The notes below the pieces were generated by a model that saw nothing but the letters and a program-made list of their open reading frames with translations, was not told where the DNA came from and did no database searches. The position numbers were made by a program, and so were the translations under genes. Source: Allostella sp. ATCC 35155 (GTDB taxonomy: Bacteria; Pseudomonadota; Alphaproteobacteria; ATCC43930; Allostellaceae). From it: DNA of 64,000 bases. Where the stretch lies: positions 3,778,001 through 3,842,000 of the forward strand of contig AP019701.1 in NCBI GenBank assembly GCA_006738865.1, given 5' to 3'. Positions 16,846 to 25,002 of the stretch are shown piece after piece (the first letter of the stretch is position 1; the number at the start of each line of letters is the position of its first letter).

Positions 16846-18072
16846 TTGTCCGACGGCGCGACGCGGCCCGCCGCCGGCCCGGTCATCGCGCTGACCCTGT
16901 CGCAGCAGGTTGCGGTGTCGCTGGCCGGCGCGACCTTTCCCGTCCTGTTGCCGGCGCTGGCCGCCGATTCGCATCTCGGGGGCGACGCCGCCGGGGTCTA
17001 TTCGATCGCCCTCTATGCCGGCGCGATCCTCGCCACCCTCTTCTGCCAGGCCGCCTTCGCCGCGGTCGGCATCGCGACCTCCAGCCTGCTCTGCGTACTG
17101 GTGTCGGCGGCGGCCCTGCCGCTGCTGCTGCCGGGGGCGCTGCCGGCCGTCCTGGCAGCCGGCTTCGTCATCGGGGTCGGCTATGGCCCGACGACGCCGG
17201 CCAGTTCGTCGATGATCCTGCCCTTCGTGTCCGCCGGCCGGGCCAACTTCCTGTTCTCGCTGCGCCAGACCGGTGCCCCGCTCGGCGTGCTGTCGGCGGG
17301 CATTCTGGTGCCGCCGCTCGTCGGCTGGGTCGGCTGGCGGGACACGGTGCTGGTGGTGGCGGCGATCGTCGCCGTCACCAGCCTCGGCGGATTTCGCTTC
17401 GCCCGCCGGCTGGACCGCGTGCTGGAGCGGCCGGCCGTCGACCTGCGACGGACGCCGCGGGCGGTCGCCGCGGCCCTGCGCCGGCCGGCCCTGCGGCGCC
17501 TCATCTCCGTCTCGTGCCTCTTCGCGGCGATGCTGGCGACCGTCAACGCCTACATCCCCTACAGCGTCGCGACCCTGGGGCAGACCTCGCTGACCGTCGC
17601 CGGCTGGGCAGCGGCCACGGCCCAGGTCGGCGCCGTCGCCGGGCGCTTGTCGTGGGGTGCCATCGCCGACCGCGTCGGGGCGATGCACCGGGTCCTGGCG
17701 ATGCTCGGCGTCGGCATGGCGGTATCGATCGCGCTCCTCTCCGCGATCCGTCCCGACTGGCCGGTCGCGGCGATGCTGGCCGCCAGCTTCGCCTTGGGCG
17801 CCACCGGCGCCGGCTGGGGCGGGCTCGTGCTCGCGGAGGTGACCCGGATCGTGCCGCGCGCCGAGGTCGGGACCGCGACCACGGCCCTCATGATGTTCAA
17901 TTATATCGGCATCTTCGTCGGGCCGCCCGTCGTCGCCGCCGCCCTCGTCGCGACCGGCAGCCTGCCGGTCGCCCTGCTCACGCTCGTCGTCGCGCCGCTG
18001 ACCGGCGCGGTCATCGCCTGGTTCGGCCTGCGGCCGCGACCGTCCCATCCGCCTGAAGGAGAAAGCCCGTGA
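16846..18072 (+). CDS. MFS transporter
   Basis: 408-aa major facilitator permease with about twelve hydrophobic segments. Typical features are GYGPTTPASSSMI in the first half, FLFSLRQTGAPLGVL, and the loop WGAIADRVGAMHRVLA resembling the MFS A-motif in the second half. The start is TTG at 16846, as no ATG is near; a GTG further in would cut the first helix. The last bases overlap the GTG start of the deacetylase-like gene (GTGA), so the two are translationally coupled. The substrate is unknown but probably shared with the TRAP/hydantoinase pathway. Confidence 0.82.
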   Translation: MSDGATRPAAGPVIALTLSQQVAVSLAGATFPVLLPALAADSHLGGDAAGVYSIALYAGAILATLFCQAAFAAVGIATSSLLCVLVSAAALPLLLPGALPAVLAAGFVIGVGYGPTTPASSSMILPFVSAGRANFLFSLRQTGAPLGVLSAGILVPPLVGWVGWRDTVLVVAAIVAVTSLGGFRFARRLDRVLERPAVDLRRTPRAVAAALRRPALRRLISVSCLFAAMLATVNAYIPYSVATLGQTSLTVAGWAAATAQVGAVAGRLSWGAIADRVGAMHRVLAMLGVGMAVSIALLSAIRPDWPVAAMLAASFALGATGAGWGGLVLAEVTRIVPRAEVGTATTALMMFNYIGIFVGPPVVAAALVATGSLPVALLTLVVAPLTGAVIAWFGLRPRPSHPPEGESP

Positions 18073-18917
18073 TCGTTCCCCAGATGCTGCAGGTCGAGGA
18101 TCCGCCGCCCATCCGCTGGCCCAACGGCGCCAAGTGCGCGGTGATGCTGACCTTCGACTTCGACGCCGAGACCCTGTGGCTCGCCCGCGACCCGGAGAAC
18201 GCCAAACGGCCGGGCCTGCTGTCGATGGGCCTCTACGGCGCCCGGGTCGGCGTGCCGAAGATCCTGGAGCTGCTGAACGATTTCGACCTGAAGGCGACCT
18301 TCTTCGTGCCCGGCTGGACGGCCGAGCGCCACACCGCGCGCTGCGAGGCGATGCTGAAGGCGGGGCACGAGGTCGGCCATCACGGCTACCTGCACGAATG
18401 GATCGATCCCGACTTTCCCGACCGCGAGGTCGAGGCGCTCGACCGCGGGCTGGAAGCGCTGCAGCGCGTGCTGGGCGTGCGCCCGGCCGGGTACCGCTCG
18501 CCCGCCGGCGAGACGAGCCCGAACATGATCCGCCTGCTGACCGAGCGCGGGTTCCTCTACGACACCTCGATGATGGACACGATCACCCCCTACCGGCATC
18601 GTCTGGACGACGGCCGGCCGGGGCCGATCGAGCTGCCCTGGCGCTGGATGATCGACGACGCCGTCTACACGCTGTTCTCGATCAAGACGCCGCGTGCCCT
18701 CTTCCCGCCGAGCCAGATCCTCGACACCTGGCAGACCGAGTTCGAGGAGATCTACCGCTGGGGCGGCCTCTACGACCTCGTCATGCACCCGCAGTTCATC
18801 GGCCAGCCGAACCGGCTCGCCATGCTGCGCAAGCTGATCCAGTTCATGCAGAAATTCCCGGACGTCTGGTTCGCGACCGGCGAGGAGATCGCGCGCTGCG
18901 CCGCCGAGCAGATGTAG
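18069..18917 (+). CDS. Polysaccharide-deacetylase-family protein (NodB fold; PuuE/cyclic-imidase type)
   Basis: 282-aa metal-dependent amide hydrolase with the NodB fold. The metal-site Asp pair is in LTFDFDAET near residue 30 and the His motif in GHEVGHHGYLHEW near 101. YRSPAGETSPN near 146 and a late MHPQFIG complete the fold. It has no signal peptide, so a cytoplasmic small-molecule role is likelier than cell-wall deacetylation; relatives include PuuE allantoinase, cyclic imide hydrolase and HpPgdA. The GTG start is preceded by AAGGAG and overlaps the MFS stop. The neighbouring HyuA/HyuB genes support a cyclic amide or imide substrate. Confidence 0.82.
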   Translation: MIVPQMLQVEDPPPIRWPNGAKCAVMLTFDFDAETLWLARDPENAKRPGLLSMGLYGARVGVPKILELLNDFDLKATFFVPGWTAERHTARCEAMLKAGHEVGHHGYLHEWIDPDFPDREVEALDRGLEALQRVLGVRPAGYRSPAGETSPNMIRLLTERGFLYDTSMMDTITPYRHRLDDGRPGPIELPWRWMIDDAVYTLFSIKTPRALFPPSQILDTWQTEFEEIYRWGGLYDLVMHPQFIGQPNRLAMLRKLIQFMQKFPDVWFATGEEIARCAAEQM

Positions 18918-18929
18918 GATCGACCGTCC

Positions 18930-20048
18930 CTACTCCGCCGGCAGCGGGTCCAGCGAGCGGCAGTCGTCGGCGCTCCACCCCAGCGTCAGCGGGGTGCCGG
19001 GTGCGGGCGGCGGCTCGCCGTCGGCGTTCGCGAGCTTGACGACGAAGCCGGCCGTACCGGCGAGCGCCAGCCGGGCGCGGACATGGTCGCCGTGATAGAT
19101 CAGTTCCTCGACCGTCGCCGTCACCCGGTTGTCGGCGGCGCCGCCGTCGCGGCGGATGCGCTCCGGCCGGATCGAGAGGGTGGTCGCGCCGCCGACCGGC
19201 ACCGGCGCGGCGACCAGCGCCCGGACATCGAATCCACCGACCGTGCGGACCGTGCAGTAGCGCCCGTCGGTGGCCGTGACCGTGCCGTCGAGCCGATTGC
19301 TCTCGCCGATGAAGCGGGCGACGAAGGCCCGGGTCGGCCGCTCGTAGATTTCGGACGGCGAGCCCACCTGCTCGACCCGGCCGTCGCGGAAGACGGCGAT
19401 CCGGTCGGACAGGGTCAGCGCCTCGGACTGGTCGTGGGTGACATAGACGATGGTGACGCCGAGCCCGTCATGGATGTGCTTGATTTCGAGCTGGAGCTGC
19501 TCGCGCAGCTGCTTGTCGAGGGCGCCCAGCGGCTCGTCCATCAGCACGATGTCGGGGTCGAAGACGAGCGCGCGGGCGAGCGCGACGCGCTGCTGCTGGC
19601 CGCCGGAAAGCTCGGCCGGGCGCCGCCGGCCGTAGCCCGCGAGGCGCACCAGCTCGAGCGCGCGGTCGACGCGCCGGGTCGCCGCGTCGCGCGCAACGCC
19701 GCGGACCTGCAGGGGAAAGGCGACGTTCTCGCCGACCGTCATGTGCGGGAAGAGCGCATAATGCTGGAAGACGACGCCGATGTTGCGCCGGTGCGGCGGC
19801 ACCCGGCGGACCGACCGGCCGCCGACCAGGATGTCGCCTTCGGTCGGCGTCTCGAATCCGGCCAGCATCATCAGCGAGGTCGTCTTGCCCGAGCCGGACG
19901 GCCCGAGGAAGGTGACGAACTCGCCGCGCGCGATGTCGAGATCGAGGCCGGAAACCGCCGCCGTCTCCCCCGAATAGCGCTTCGACACGCCGACGAAGGA
20001 AACCAGCGCCGTCGCCTCGCTCGGCAGGGCACGGGCGGCGGCGGTCAT
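18930..20048 (-). CDS. ABC transporter ATP-binding protein, PotA-like, second copy
   Basis: 372-aa import ATPase. Walker A GPSGSGKTT near residue 50, Q-loop FQHYALFPHM, signature LSGGQQQR, Walker B IVLMDEP and switch YVTHDQSEA are all intact. A TOBE region with LSIRPERIR is at the C-terminus. ATG at 20048 is the first plausible start; the frame remains open upstream through unrelated sequence. No permease or binding protein genes are beside it, so it is an orphan ATPase here. It is the last gene of the minus-strand series GntR, AtzH-like, RidA, OYE, ATPase and converges with the deacetylase-like gene 12 bp away. Confidence 0.88.
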   Translation of the reverse strand: MTAAARALPSEATALVSFVGVSKRYSGETAAVSGLDLDIARGEFVTFLGPSGSGKTTSLMMLAGFETPTEGDILVGGRSVRRVPPHRRNIGVVFQHYALFPHMTVGENVAFPLQVRGVARDAATRRVDRALELVRLAGYGRRRPAELSGGQQQRVALARALVFDPDIVLMDEPLGALDKQLREQLQLEIKHIHDGLGVTIVYVTHDQSEALTLSDRIAVFRDGRVEQVGSPSEIYERPTRAFVARFIGESNRLDGTVTATDGRYCTVRTVGGFDVRALVAAPVPVGGATTLSIRPERIRRDGGAADNRVTATVEELIYHGDHVRARLALAGTAGFVVKLANADGEPPPAPGTPLTLGWSADDCRSLDPLPAE

Positions 20049-20122
20049 CGCGAGTGGTCCATCGGTCGTCTGGCGTCGGTCGGCATGGCCCCAGGCTCGG
20101 AGCAGGAACCGTACCACCGCCG

Positions 20123-21283
20123 TCAGCCGGAGGGCGAGGGATTGCTCCGAATCCGATCGAGCACGCGCTGCCGGCGCTCCAGCCACCAGCCATATTGCTG
20201 CGGCCACTGGGGAAAGCCCTCGTCCGGCAGGCCGAGTGCGCGCGCCGCATGCACCGCCCAGTTCGGATCGTTCATCGCCTCGCGGCCGACGGCGATGATG
20301 TCGGCCCGGCCTTCGGCGAGAATCTGCTCGGCCTGCGGCGCATCGAGGATGAGCCCGACCGCCATCGTCGGCAGTCCCGCTTCGGCCCGGACGCGCTCGG
20401 CATAGGGCACCTGGAAGCCGAGGCCCCGCGGCGCGTTGCGCGCCGCCGTCGCCGAGCCGGTGAGGCCGCCCGAGGAGCAGTCGATGACGTCGACGCCGCG
20501 CGCCTTCAGTTCGCGGGCGTAGACGACGCTGTCCTCGACCGTCCACCCACCCTCGATGCCGTCGACGGAGGAAATGCGCACGAAGAGCGGCCGATCCGCC
20601 GGCCACGCCGCCCGCACCGTCTCCACCACCTCGAGCGGAAAGCGCATCCGCCCGGCGAGGTCGCCGCCATGGGCGTCATTGCGCCGGTTGGCAAGCGGCG
20701 AGAGGAACGAGTGGAGGAGATAGCCATGGGCCGAATGAACCTCGGCGACGGCGAACCCGGCCTCGGCCGCGCGCAAGGTGGCCGTCCGCCACGCCTCGCG
20801 CATGCTCGCCATGCCGGCCCGGTCGAGCGCCTCCGGCACCAGCCAGCCCGGCTCCAGCGGCTCGGCGCTGGCCGCGACGACCGGCCAGGCGAGCTCTCCG
20901 CCCGCCTGGTCCGCCCCGGTCATCGGGCCGTTGCCCTGCCACGGCCGCTGCATGCTGGCCTTGCGCCCGGCATGGGCGAGCTGGATCGCCGGCACCGCCC
21001 CGTTCGCCGCCAGGAAGGCCGCGATGCGGGCGAGCGGCGGCACATGCGCGTCCGACCAGATGCCGACATCGCCATGGGTGATGCGGCCGCGCGCCTCGAC
21101 GGCGGTCGCCTCGACGAAGACGATGCCGAAGCCGCCCTGTGCGAACTTGCCGAGATGCACGAGATGCCAGTCGCCCGCCATGCCGTCGACGGCCGTGTAC
21201 TGGCACATCGGCGGCACGGCGGTGCGGTTGCGCAAGCTGACGCCGCGCAGCGTCAGCGGCCGGAAGAGATGGGGCAGCGCCAT
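20123..21283 (-). CDS. Old Yellow Enzyme family NADH:flavin oxidoreductase (YqjM-like), copy 2
   Basis: 386-aa FMN enzyme, the same length as the copy at 14998 and clearly homologous throughout. Here the N-terminal redox Cys is kept (PPMCQYTAVDG). LAHAGRKASMQRPW, VHSAHGYLLHSFLSPLAN and MAVGLILDAPQAEQIL mark the barrel. It starts 10 bp after the RidA stop, so the two are co-transcribed. Known relatives reduce activated C=C bonds or oxidise N-heterocycles; the RidA neighbour suggests an enamine/imine-forming step. Confidence 0.88.
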   Translation of the reverse strand: MALPHLFRPLTLRGVSLRNRTAVPPMCQYTAVDGMAGDWHLVHLGKFAQGGFGIVFVEATAVEARGRITHGDVGIWSDAHVPPLARIAAFLAANGAVPAIQLAHAGRKASMQRPWQGNGPMTGADQAGGELAWPVVAASAEPLEPGWLVPEALDRAGMASMREAWRTATLRAAEAGFAVAEVHSAHGYLLHSFLSPLANRRNDAHGGDLAGRMRFPLEVVETVRAAWPADRPLFVRISSVDGIEGGWTVEDSVVYARELKARGVDVIDCSSGGLTGSATAARNAPRGLGFQVPYAERVRAEAGLPTMAVGLILDAPQAEQILAEGRADIIAVGREAMNDPNWAVHAARALGLPDEGFPQWPQQYGWWLERRQRVLDRIRSNPSPSG

Positions 21284-21293
21284 GGCGGGGCGC

Positions 21294-21638
21294 CTACTTG
21301 GCGGCGATCACCATGATCTCCACCAGGACGCCCGGCCCGAGGTCGGCGACGCCGATGCCGGCGCGCGCCGGCAGGTGCTGGCCGAGCCAGCGCTTGTAGA
21401 CCGCGTTGAGCGCCGGCTTCATCGACAGGTCGGTCATGAAGATCGTCGCCGACAGGATCCGCTCCTTGCTCGAGCCGTGGGCGGCGAGCAGGGCGTCGAT
21501 CTGGTCGGCGATGCTCTGCATCTGGCCGGCGATGTCGGCCGAACTGTCCTCGCCGACGCAGCCGGCGAGATAGAGCGTGCCGTTGTGCTCGACCACCTCG
21601 TGCAGGATGTCGCCATAGGGGTGGGTGCGCTGGATCAT
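21294..21638 (-). CDS. RidA family protein
   Basis: 114-aa reactive-intermediate deaminase-like protein (YjgF/YER057c/UK114 fold). The family's Arg appears in LPARAGIGVADLGPG near residue 92 and the C-terminal VEIMVIAAK is typical. It probably hydrolyses an enamine/imine or aminoacrylate-like intermediate released by a neighbouring enzyme. It lies between the AtzH-like gene (28 bp upstream) and the second OYE gene (10 bp downstream). Confidence 0.88.
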   Translation of the reverse strand: MIQRTHPYGDILHEVVEHNGTLYLAGCVGEDSSADIAGQMQSIADQIDALLAAHGSSKERILSATIFMTDLSMKPALNAVYKRWLGQHLPARAGIGVADLGPGVLVEIMVIAAK

Positions 21639-21666
21639 CGTCGCCTCGCGATTGTCGGGGTGGGAA

Positions 21667-22071
21667 TCAGAGGATCGGCGTCGCCGCCATGGTCGAGACG
21701 TGGGCCGAGATCACCTTCCAGCCGACGTCGGGAAAGCGGACCCAGGTCTGACTCTGCCGTCCGATCAGGTCGCGGCCGCGGACCTTGAACTCCAGATTGA
21801 CGGTCGCGAGGTCGCGGCCGACCGTCAGGATCTCCAGGCGGATGCGGCGCTCCTTGGTGCCGGGACCGGGCGGACGGGCGACGCGGTGGGCGTGAATCTC
21901 GGCAAAGCCGTAGCCGTTCTCGTTCATGCCGTAGCGCACGGTGTGCGGGCTGTCCCAGAAGCTGGCGTCGAGGACGGCGACGTCCTTCTCGACCAGCGCC
22001 ACCTCGTAGCGTTCGAAAATTTCTCGAATCTCCGCGACGACCGCGGGATCGTTCAGCAGCGGCTGGGTCAT
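21667..22071 (-). CDS. AtzH-like (DUF3225) protein
   Basis: 134-aa small protein with the SnoaL/NTF2-like fold of the AtzH-like family. Features are IREIFERYEVALVEKDV, FWDSPHTVRYGMNENG, QSQTWVRFPDVGWK and the closing ISAHVSTM. AtzH homologues usually accompany amidases acting on cyanuric-acid or biuret-type amides, but no amidase of that class is adjacent here. Its ATG overlaps the TGA of the GntR gene (ATGA), tying it to that regulator. The function is inferred from family only. Confidence 0.78.
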   Translation of the reverse strand: MTQPLLNDPAVVAEIREIFERYEVALVEKDVAVLDASFWDSPHTVRYGMNENGYGFAEIHAHRVARPPGPGTKERRIRLEILTVGRDLATVNLEFKVRGRDLIGRQSQTWVRFPDVGWKVISAHVSTMAATPIL

Positions 22072-22799
22072 GCCTCGTCCTCGTCGTCCGGCACCTGGGC
22101 GTCGGCCGCGACCAGTTGCGGATAGTGGCGGCAGAAGGACCGCCAGCCGCTGTCGATATGCGCGCCCATCGCGCGCGTGACGCCGGCGACGTCGCCCGCA
22201 TGCAGTGCATCCAGGATGCCGCGATGCTCGTCGGCCACCGCGAACTGGCGCCGGGGCATCACGGTCAGCAGGTCGAACGGATACTTGGCCCAGAGGATGC
22301 GGACGAAGTGCAGCGCCTGCGGGCGCCGGGCGGCCTCGTAGAGGCGGAAATGGAAGCGGAAGTTGGCGCGCCGGGCGGCGTCGTTGTCGCCGCGTTCGGC
22401 AGCGGCGAGGATCTCGCCGTTCAGATCCTCCAGCGCCTGGATGTCGGCGGGGCCCATGACCCGGGCCGCGGCCCGGGTCAGCCGCGTCTCGATCACGCGC
22501 CGCAATTCGTAGAGTTCCTCGGCCTCGCCGAGCTGGAAGGGCGCCACGACCGCGCCGCGATGCGACGAGCCGACGACATAGCCCTGCGCCTCCAGCAGCT
22601 TGAGCGCCTCGCGCACCGGCGTGATCGACAGATCCAGCATCTGCGCGATCTCCGCCTGCTTCAGCTTCTGGCCGCGCGCGAAGTAGCCGGAGATGATGCG
22701 CTCGCGCAGGAACTCCGCCACCTGCCCTTCCTTGGTGCGGAAGGCGATCGGCTCGGCCGATATTCCGGCCGGCCGGAACGGGTGTCCGGTCGCTGTCAT
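22068..22799 (-). CDS. GntR-family transcriptional regulator (FCD type)
   Basis: 243-aa DNA-binding protein. A winged helix at residues 23-90 contains VAEFLRERIISGYFARG and LKQAEIAQMLDLSITPVREA. It is followed by an all-helical FCD effector domain (YELRRVIETRLTRAAARV, then FRFHFRLYEAARRP and a late His-containing helix). ATG at 22799 gives a normal length; an open extension to 22865 lacks a ribosome site. It heads the AtzH-like/RidA/OYE/ATPase series and probably regulates it in response to an organic acid or amide. Confidence 0.88.
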   Translation of the reverse strand: MTATGHPFRPAGISAEPIAFRTKEGQVAEFLRERIISGYFARGQKLKQAEIAQMLDLSITPVREALKLLEAQGYVVGSSHRGAVVAPFQLGEAEELYELRRVIETRLTRAAARVMGPADIQALEDLNGEILAAAERGDNDAARRANFRFHFRLYEAARRPQALHFVRILWAKYPFDLLTVMPRRQFAVADEHRGILDALHAGDVAGVTRAMGAHIDSGWRSFCRHYPQLVAADAQVPDDEDEA

Positions 22800-22854
22800 C
22801 GGACGATGCTTAGCATGGTCCGCCGTCGGCGCGTACCCCGAGCGGGGAGCGCCG

Positions 22855-23571
22855 TCAGCGGGCACCGGCCGTGCGCAGCTCGGCCAGCCCCTGCTTCTGG
22901 CGGCCTTCGGCGTCGAAATTGTCCGGCGCCAGCCAGCGCTCGAAGGCCGCCTTGATCGCCGGCCATTCCCGGTCGGTGATCGAGAACCAGGCCGTGTCGC
23001 GATTGCGCCCCTTGTAGACGAGCGCCTGGAGGAACGTGCCCTCGTAGCGGAAGCCGAGGCGCCCGGCCGCCGCGCGCGAGGGCGCGTTGAGGTCGTCGCA
23101 CTTCCACTCGTAGCGGCGGTATCCGAGTTCGTCGAAGACCCGCGCCATCATCAGGTACATCGCCTCCGTCGCGGCCGGCTTGCGCTGCAGCCGCGGCGAG
23201 TAGTTGATGTTGCCGACCTCGATGACGCCGTTGGCGGGGTCGATGCGCATGAAGGTGGCGACGCCGACCGCCTTGCCGCCGGCATCGACGATGGCGTGGA
23301 ACAGCGGGTCGTCGCCGGCCGCCATCTTCTCCAACCAGGCGCGGTAGGCGGCGAAGTCCGCCGGCGCGTCGATGCCGAGATAGGTCCAGTTCGCACCGCT
23401 CGCGTCGTCGCAATTGGCCTCGTACAGCTCGGCCGCGTGGCGGGCGACGTCGAGCGGCTCGACGCGGCAGAACCGCCCCACCATCGGCGTACGCGGCGGC
23501 CGCGGGCGCGGCTGCCAGCCGGGGACGGGTGCCCCCACCGGCTGGCCGTGGGCGTTCTGGTGCTGCGTCAT
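22855..23571 (-). CDS. GNAT-family N-acetyltransferase (RimJ/RimL type)
   Basis: 238-aa acyltransferase of the Acetyltransf_3 (RimL) type. After a Pro-rich lead it shows VEPLDVARHAAELYEA, the central GVATFMRIDPANGVIEVGNI strand pair and NAPSRAAAGRLGFRYEGTF, the acetyl-CoA-binding region. A C-terminal WFSITDREWPAIK follows. The start at 23571 is ATG. The gene stands alone between the GntR gene and the stress-responsive DUF3309 promoter. Relatives acetylate protein N-termini or small amines; the substrate here is unknown. Confidence 0.83.
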   Translation of the reverse strand: MTQHQNAHGQPVGAPVPGWQPRPRPPRTPMVGRFCRVEPLDVARHAAELYEANCDDASGANWTYLGIDAPADFAAYRAWLEKMAAGDDPLFHAIVDAGGKAVGVATFMRIDPANGVIEVGNINYSPRLQRKPAATEAMYLMMARVFDELGYRRYEWKCDDLNAPSRAAAGRLGFRYEGTFLQALVYKGRNRDTAWFSITDREWPAIKAAFERWLAPDNFDAEGRQKQGLAELRTAGAR

Positions 23572-23652
23572 GGAGGGATCCCGAAATTCTGGTGGCGGGG
23601 CGCCGGAGCGTGAAGGTGGACGATAGCGCAGCCGGGCTTGGCGCGGGTAGCC

Positions 23653-23677
23653 GGAACGAAGCGGGCCGCTTCGCGTT
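23653..23677 (+). promoter_or_regulatory. EcfG-type (general stress sigma) promoter
   Basis: GGAAC (23653-23657), exactly 16 bp, then CGTT (23674-23677) matches the EcfG consensus GGAAC-N16/17-CGTT perfectly. The DUF3309 gene begins 35 bp downstream, and phyR, nepR and ecfG lie within 2 kb. The spacer contains a near-palindrome, CGAAGCGGGCCGCTTCG, which could be an additional regulator site or chance. Confidence 0.75.
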
Positions 23678-23712
23678 CATCCCTCCGTCACAGCCGGTGG
23701 GAGGCCACGCCC

Positions 23713-23868
23713 GTGCTCAGCACAATCCTGATCGTCATCCTGATTCTCGTCGTCATCGGCTCGCTGCCGACCTGGCCCTACAGCCGCGGCTGGGGCTACG
23801 GCCCCACCGGCGGCCTTTCGCTGGTCCTGGTGGTGCTGCTGATCCTGGTCCTGATGGGCCGCGTATAG
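23713..23868 (+). CDS. DUF3309 family small membrane protein
   Basis: 51-aa hydrophobic protein with two predicted membrane segments (STILIVILILVVIGSL and LSLVLVVLLILVLMG). They flank the family hallmark LPTWPYSRGWGYGP. The start is GTG at 23713, which gives the family's standard length; the upstream open frame is not supported. DUF3309 proteins are common in Alphaproteobacteria and often belong to stress regulons, which fits the EcfG-type promoter 35 bp upstream. The molecular role is unknown. Confidence 0.82.
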   Translation: MLSTILIVILILVVIGSLPTWPYSRGWGYGPTGGLSLVLVVLLILVLMGRV

Positions 23869-23893
23869 CATCCGCGGGACAGGAATCCAGCGC

Positions 23894-24223
23894 TTGGACC
23901 TCGCCTCCTGGGTCGGCGGGGCGGCGACGGTCGCCTCGACCGTCAGCTTCGCGCCGCAGGCCTGGAAGGTGATCCGGACGCGGCGGACCGAGGACATCTC
24001 GGTCCGCTCCTATTCCGTCACGGTGACGGCCTTCGCCTGCTGGCTGGTCTACGGCCTGCTGCTCGGGAAATGGCCGATCATCGTGTCCAACATCGTCTGC
24101 CTCGCCTTCTCGAGCTTCATCCTCGTCATGGCGATGCTGCCGCGACGGCAGCGCGAGGCGATCGCGTCGGTCGCCGGGGCACCGCCCGCCGATCAGGCGG
24201 AAGAGGCGCAGAAGAGCGCCTGA
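23894..24223 (+). CDS. SemiSWEET/PQ-loop transporter-like membrane protein
   Basis: 109-aa three-helix membrane protein of the SemiSWEET (MtN3/PQ-loop) type. The hallmark Pro-Gln occurs in SFAPQAWKVIRTRRTEDIS near residue 21. Two further hydrophobic segments contain AFACWLVYGLLL and SNIVCLAFSSFILVMA. SemiSWEETs work as dimers to pass sugars. The TTG start at 23894 is the only good one and has AGGA 9 bases before it. It lies 25 bp after the DUF3309 gene, so it probably shares the EcfG promoter. It overlaps the 3' end of phyR by 31 bp in convergent orientation. Confidence 0.78.
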   Translation: MDLASWVGGAATVASTVSFAPQAWKVIRTRRTEDISVRSYSVTVTAFACWLVYGLLLGKWPIIVSNIVCLAFSSFILVMAMLPRRQREAIASVAGAPPADQAEEAQKSA

Positions 24224-25002
24224 GATACGGCAATCTGGAGCAATTCGGGCTCGAAGGGCTTGGAGACGATGAAGGTGGGCTCGATGCGCTCGCCGGTCAG
24301 CAGCCGTTCGGGATAGGCGGTCACGAAGACCACCGGCAGGTCTGCCGTCTCCAGGATCCGGGCGACCGTCTGGATGCCGGTATTGCCGTCCTCGAGCTGG
24401 ATGTCGGCCAGGATCAGGCTGGGCTGGCCGGTTCGCGCCAGATGGACCGCCTCGTCCGAGCGCGCGGCGACGCCGACGACCGCATGGCCCATCTCGGCGA
24501 CGATGCCGGCGATGTCGAGCGCGATCACCGCCTCGTCCTCGATGATCAGCACGCGCGCCGGCTGCTCCTCGCGCAGCGCGGTCCAGGCTTCGTCCAGGAG
24601 TTCGGCCAGGACTTCCGGCGTCACGTCGAGGACGTGGGCCGCCTCCGACCGCGCGAAGCCTTCGGCATGCACCAGCAGCAGCGCCGCGCGCCAGGTGGGC
24701 GGCAGGCGCAGAACCCGCTCCTCGAGCCGGCGCTGCACCAGCTCTCCGGTGCTTTCCGGGCCGGCAGCCGGCCGATCCGGCTCGCCGCGCGGAACCGCCG
24801 GGAGCGACAGCACGTTGTGCAGGCATCGGAAGAGATCGGCCCGCGAAAGCGGCTCGGGATCGGCTCCGGCCCGGTCGAGGATTCGCTGGAGGGCGCGCTT
24901 GACGTACTCGTCACCGACCTCCTGTGACCCCGTCAGGGCCCGCGCGTGACGGCGCATGTACGGCAGCTGCGCGACGATGCGGATCTTCTGCGTCTCGTCC
25001 AT
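24193..25002 (-). CDS. phyR: PhyR, anti-anti-sigma response regulator of the general stress response
   Basis: 269-aa two-domain regulator. The N-terminal sigma-factor-like domain (PYMRRHARALTGSQEVGDEY, then LPPTWRAALLLVHAEGFA) mimics EcfG to bind NepR. The C-terminal receiver starts at VLIIEDEAVIALDI and carries the phospho-acceptor Asp in LADIQLEDG and the Lys in VSKPFEP. On phosphorylation PhyR sequesters NepR and frees EcfG. ATG at 25002 is chosen; an in-frame ATG at 25014 is equally near. It is divergent from nepR-ecfG with 138 bp between, the classical arrangement. Confidence 0.94.
   Translation of the reverse strand: MDETQKIRIVAQLPYMRRHARALTGSQEVGDEYVKRALQRILDRAGADPEPLSRADLFRCLHNVLSLPAVPRGEPDRPAAGPESTGELVQRRLEERVLRLPPTWRAALLLVHAEGFARSEAAHVLDVTPEVLAELLDEAWTALREEQPARVLIIEDEAVIALDIAGIVAEMGHAVVGVAARSDEAVHLARTGQPSLILADIQLEDGNTGIQTVARILETADLPVVFVTAYPERLLTGERIEPTFIVSKPFEPELLQIAVSQALFCASSA

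Noticed and set aside
22012-22030. TTCGAAAATTTCTCGAA near-palindrome as an operator
   Set aside because: It lies inside the well-supported AtzH-like coding sequence near its start and encodes conserved helix residues.
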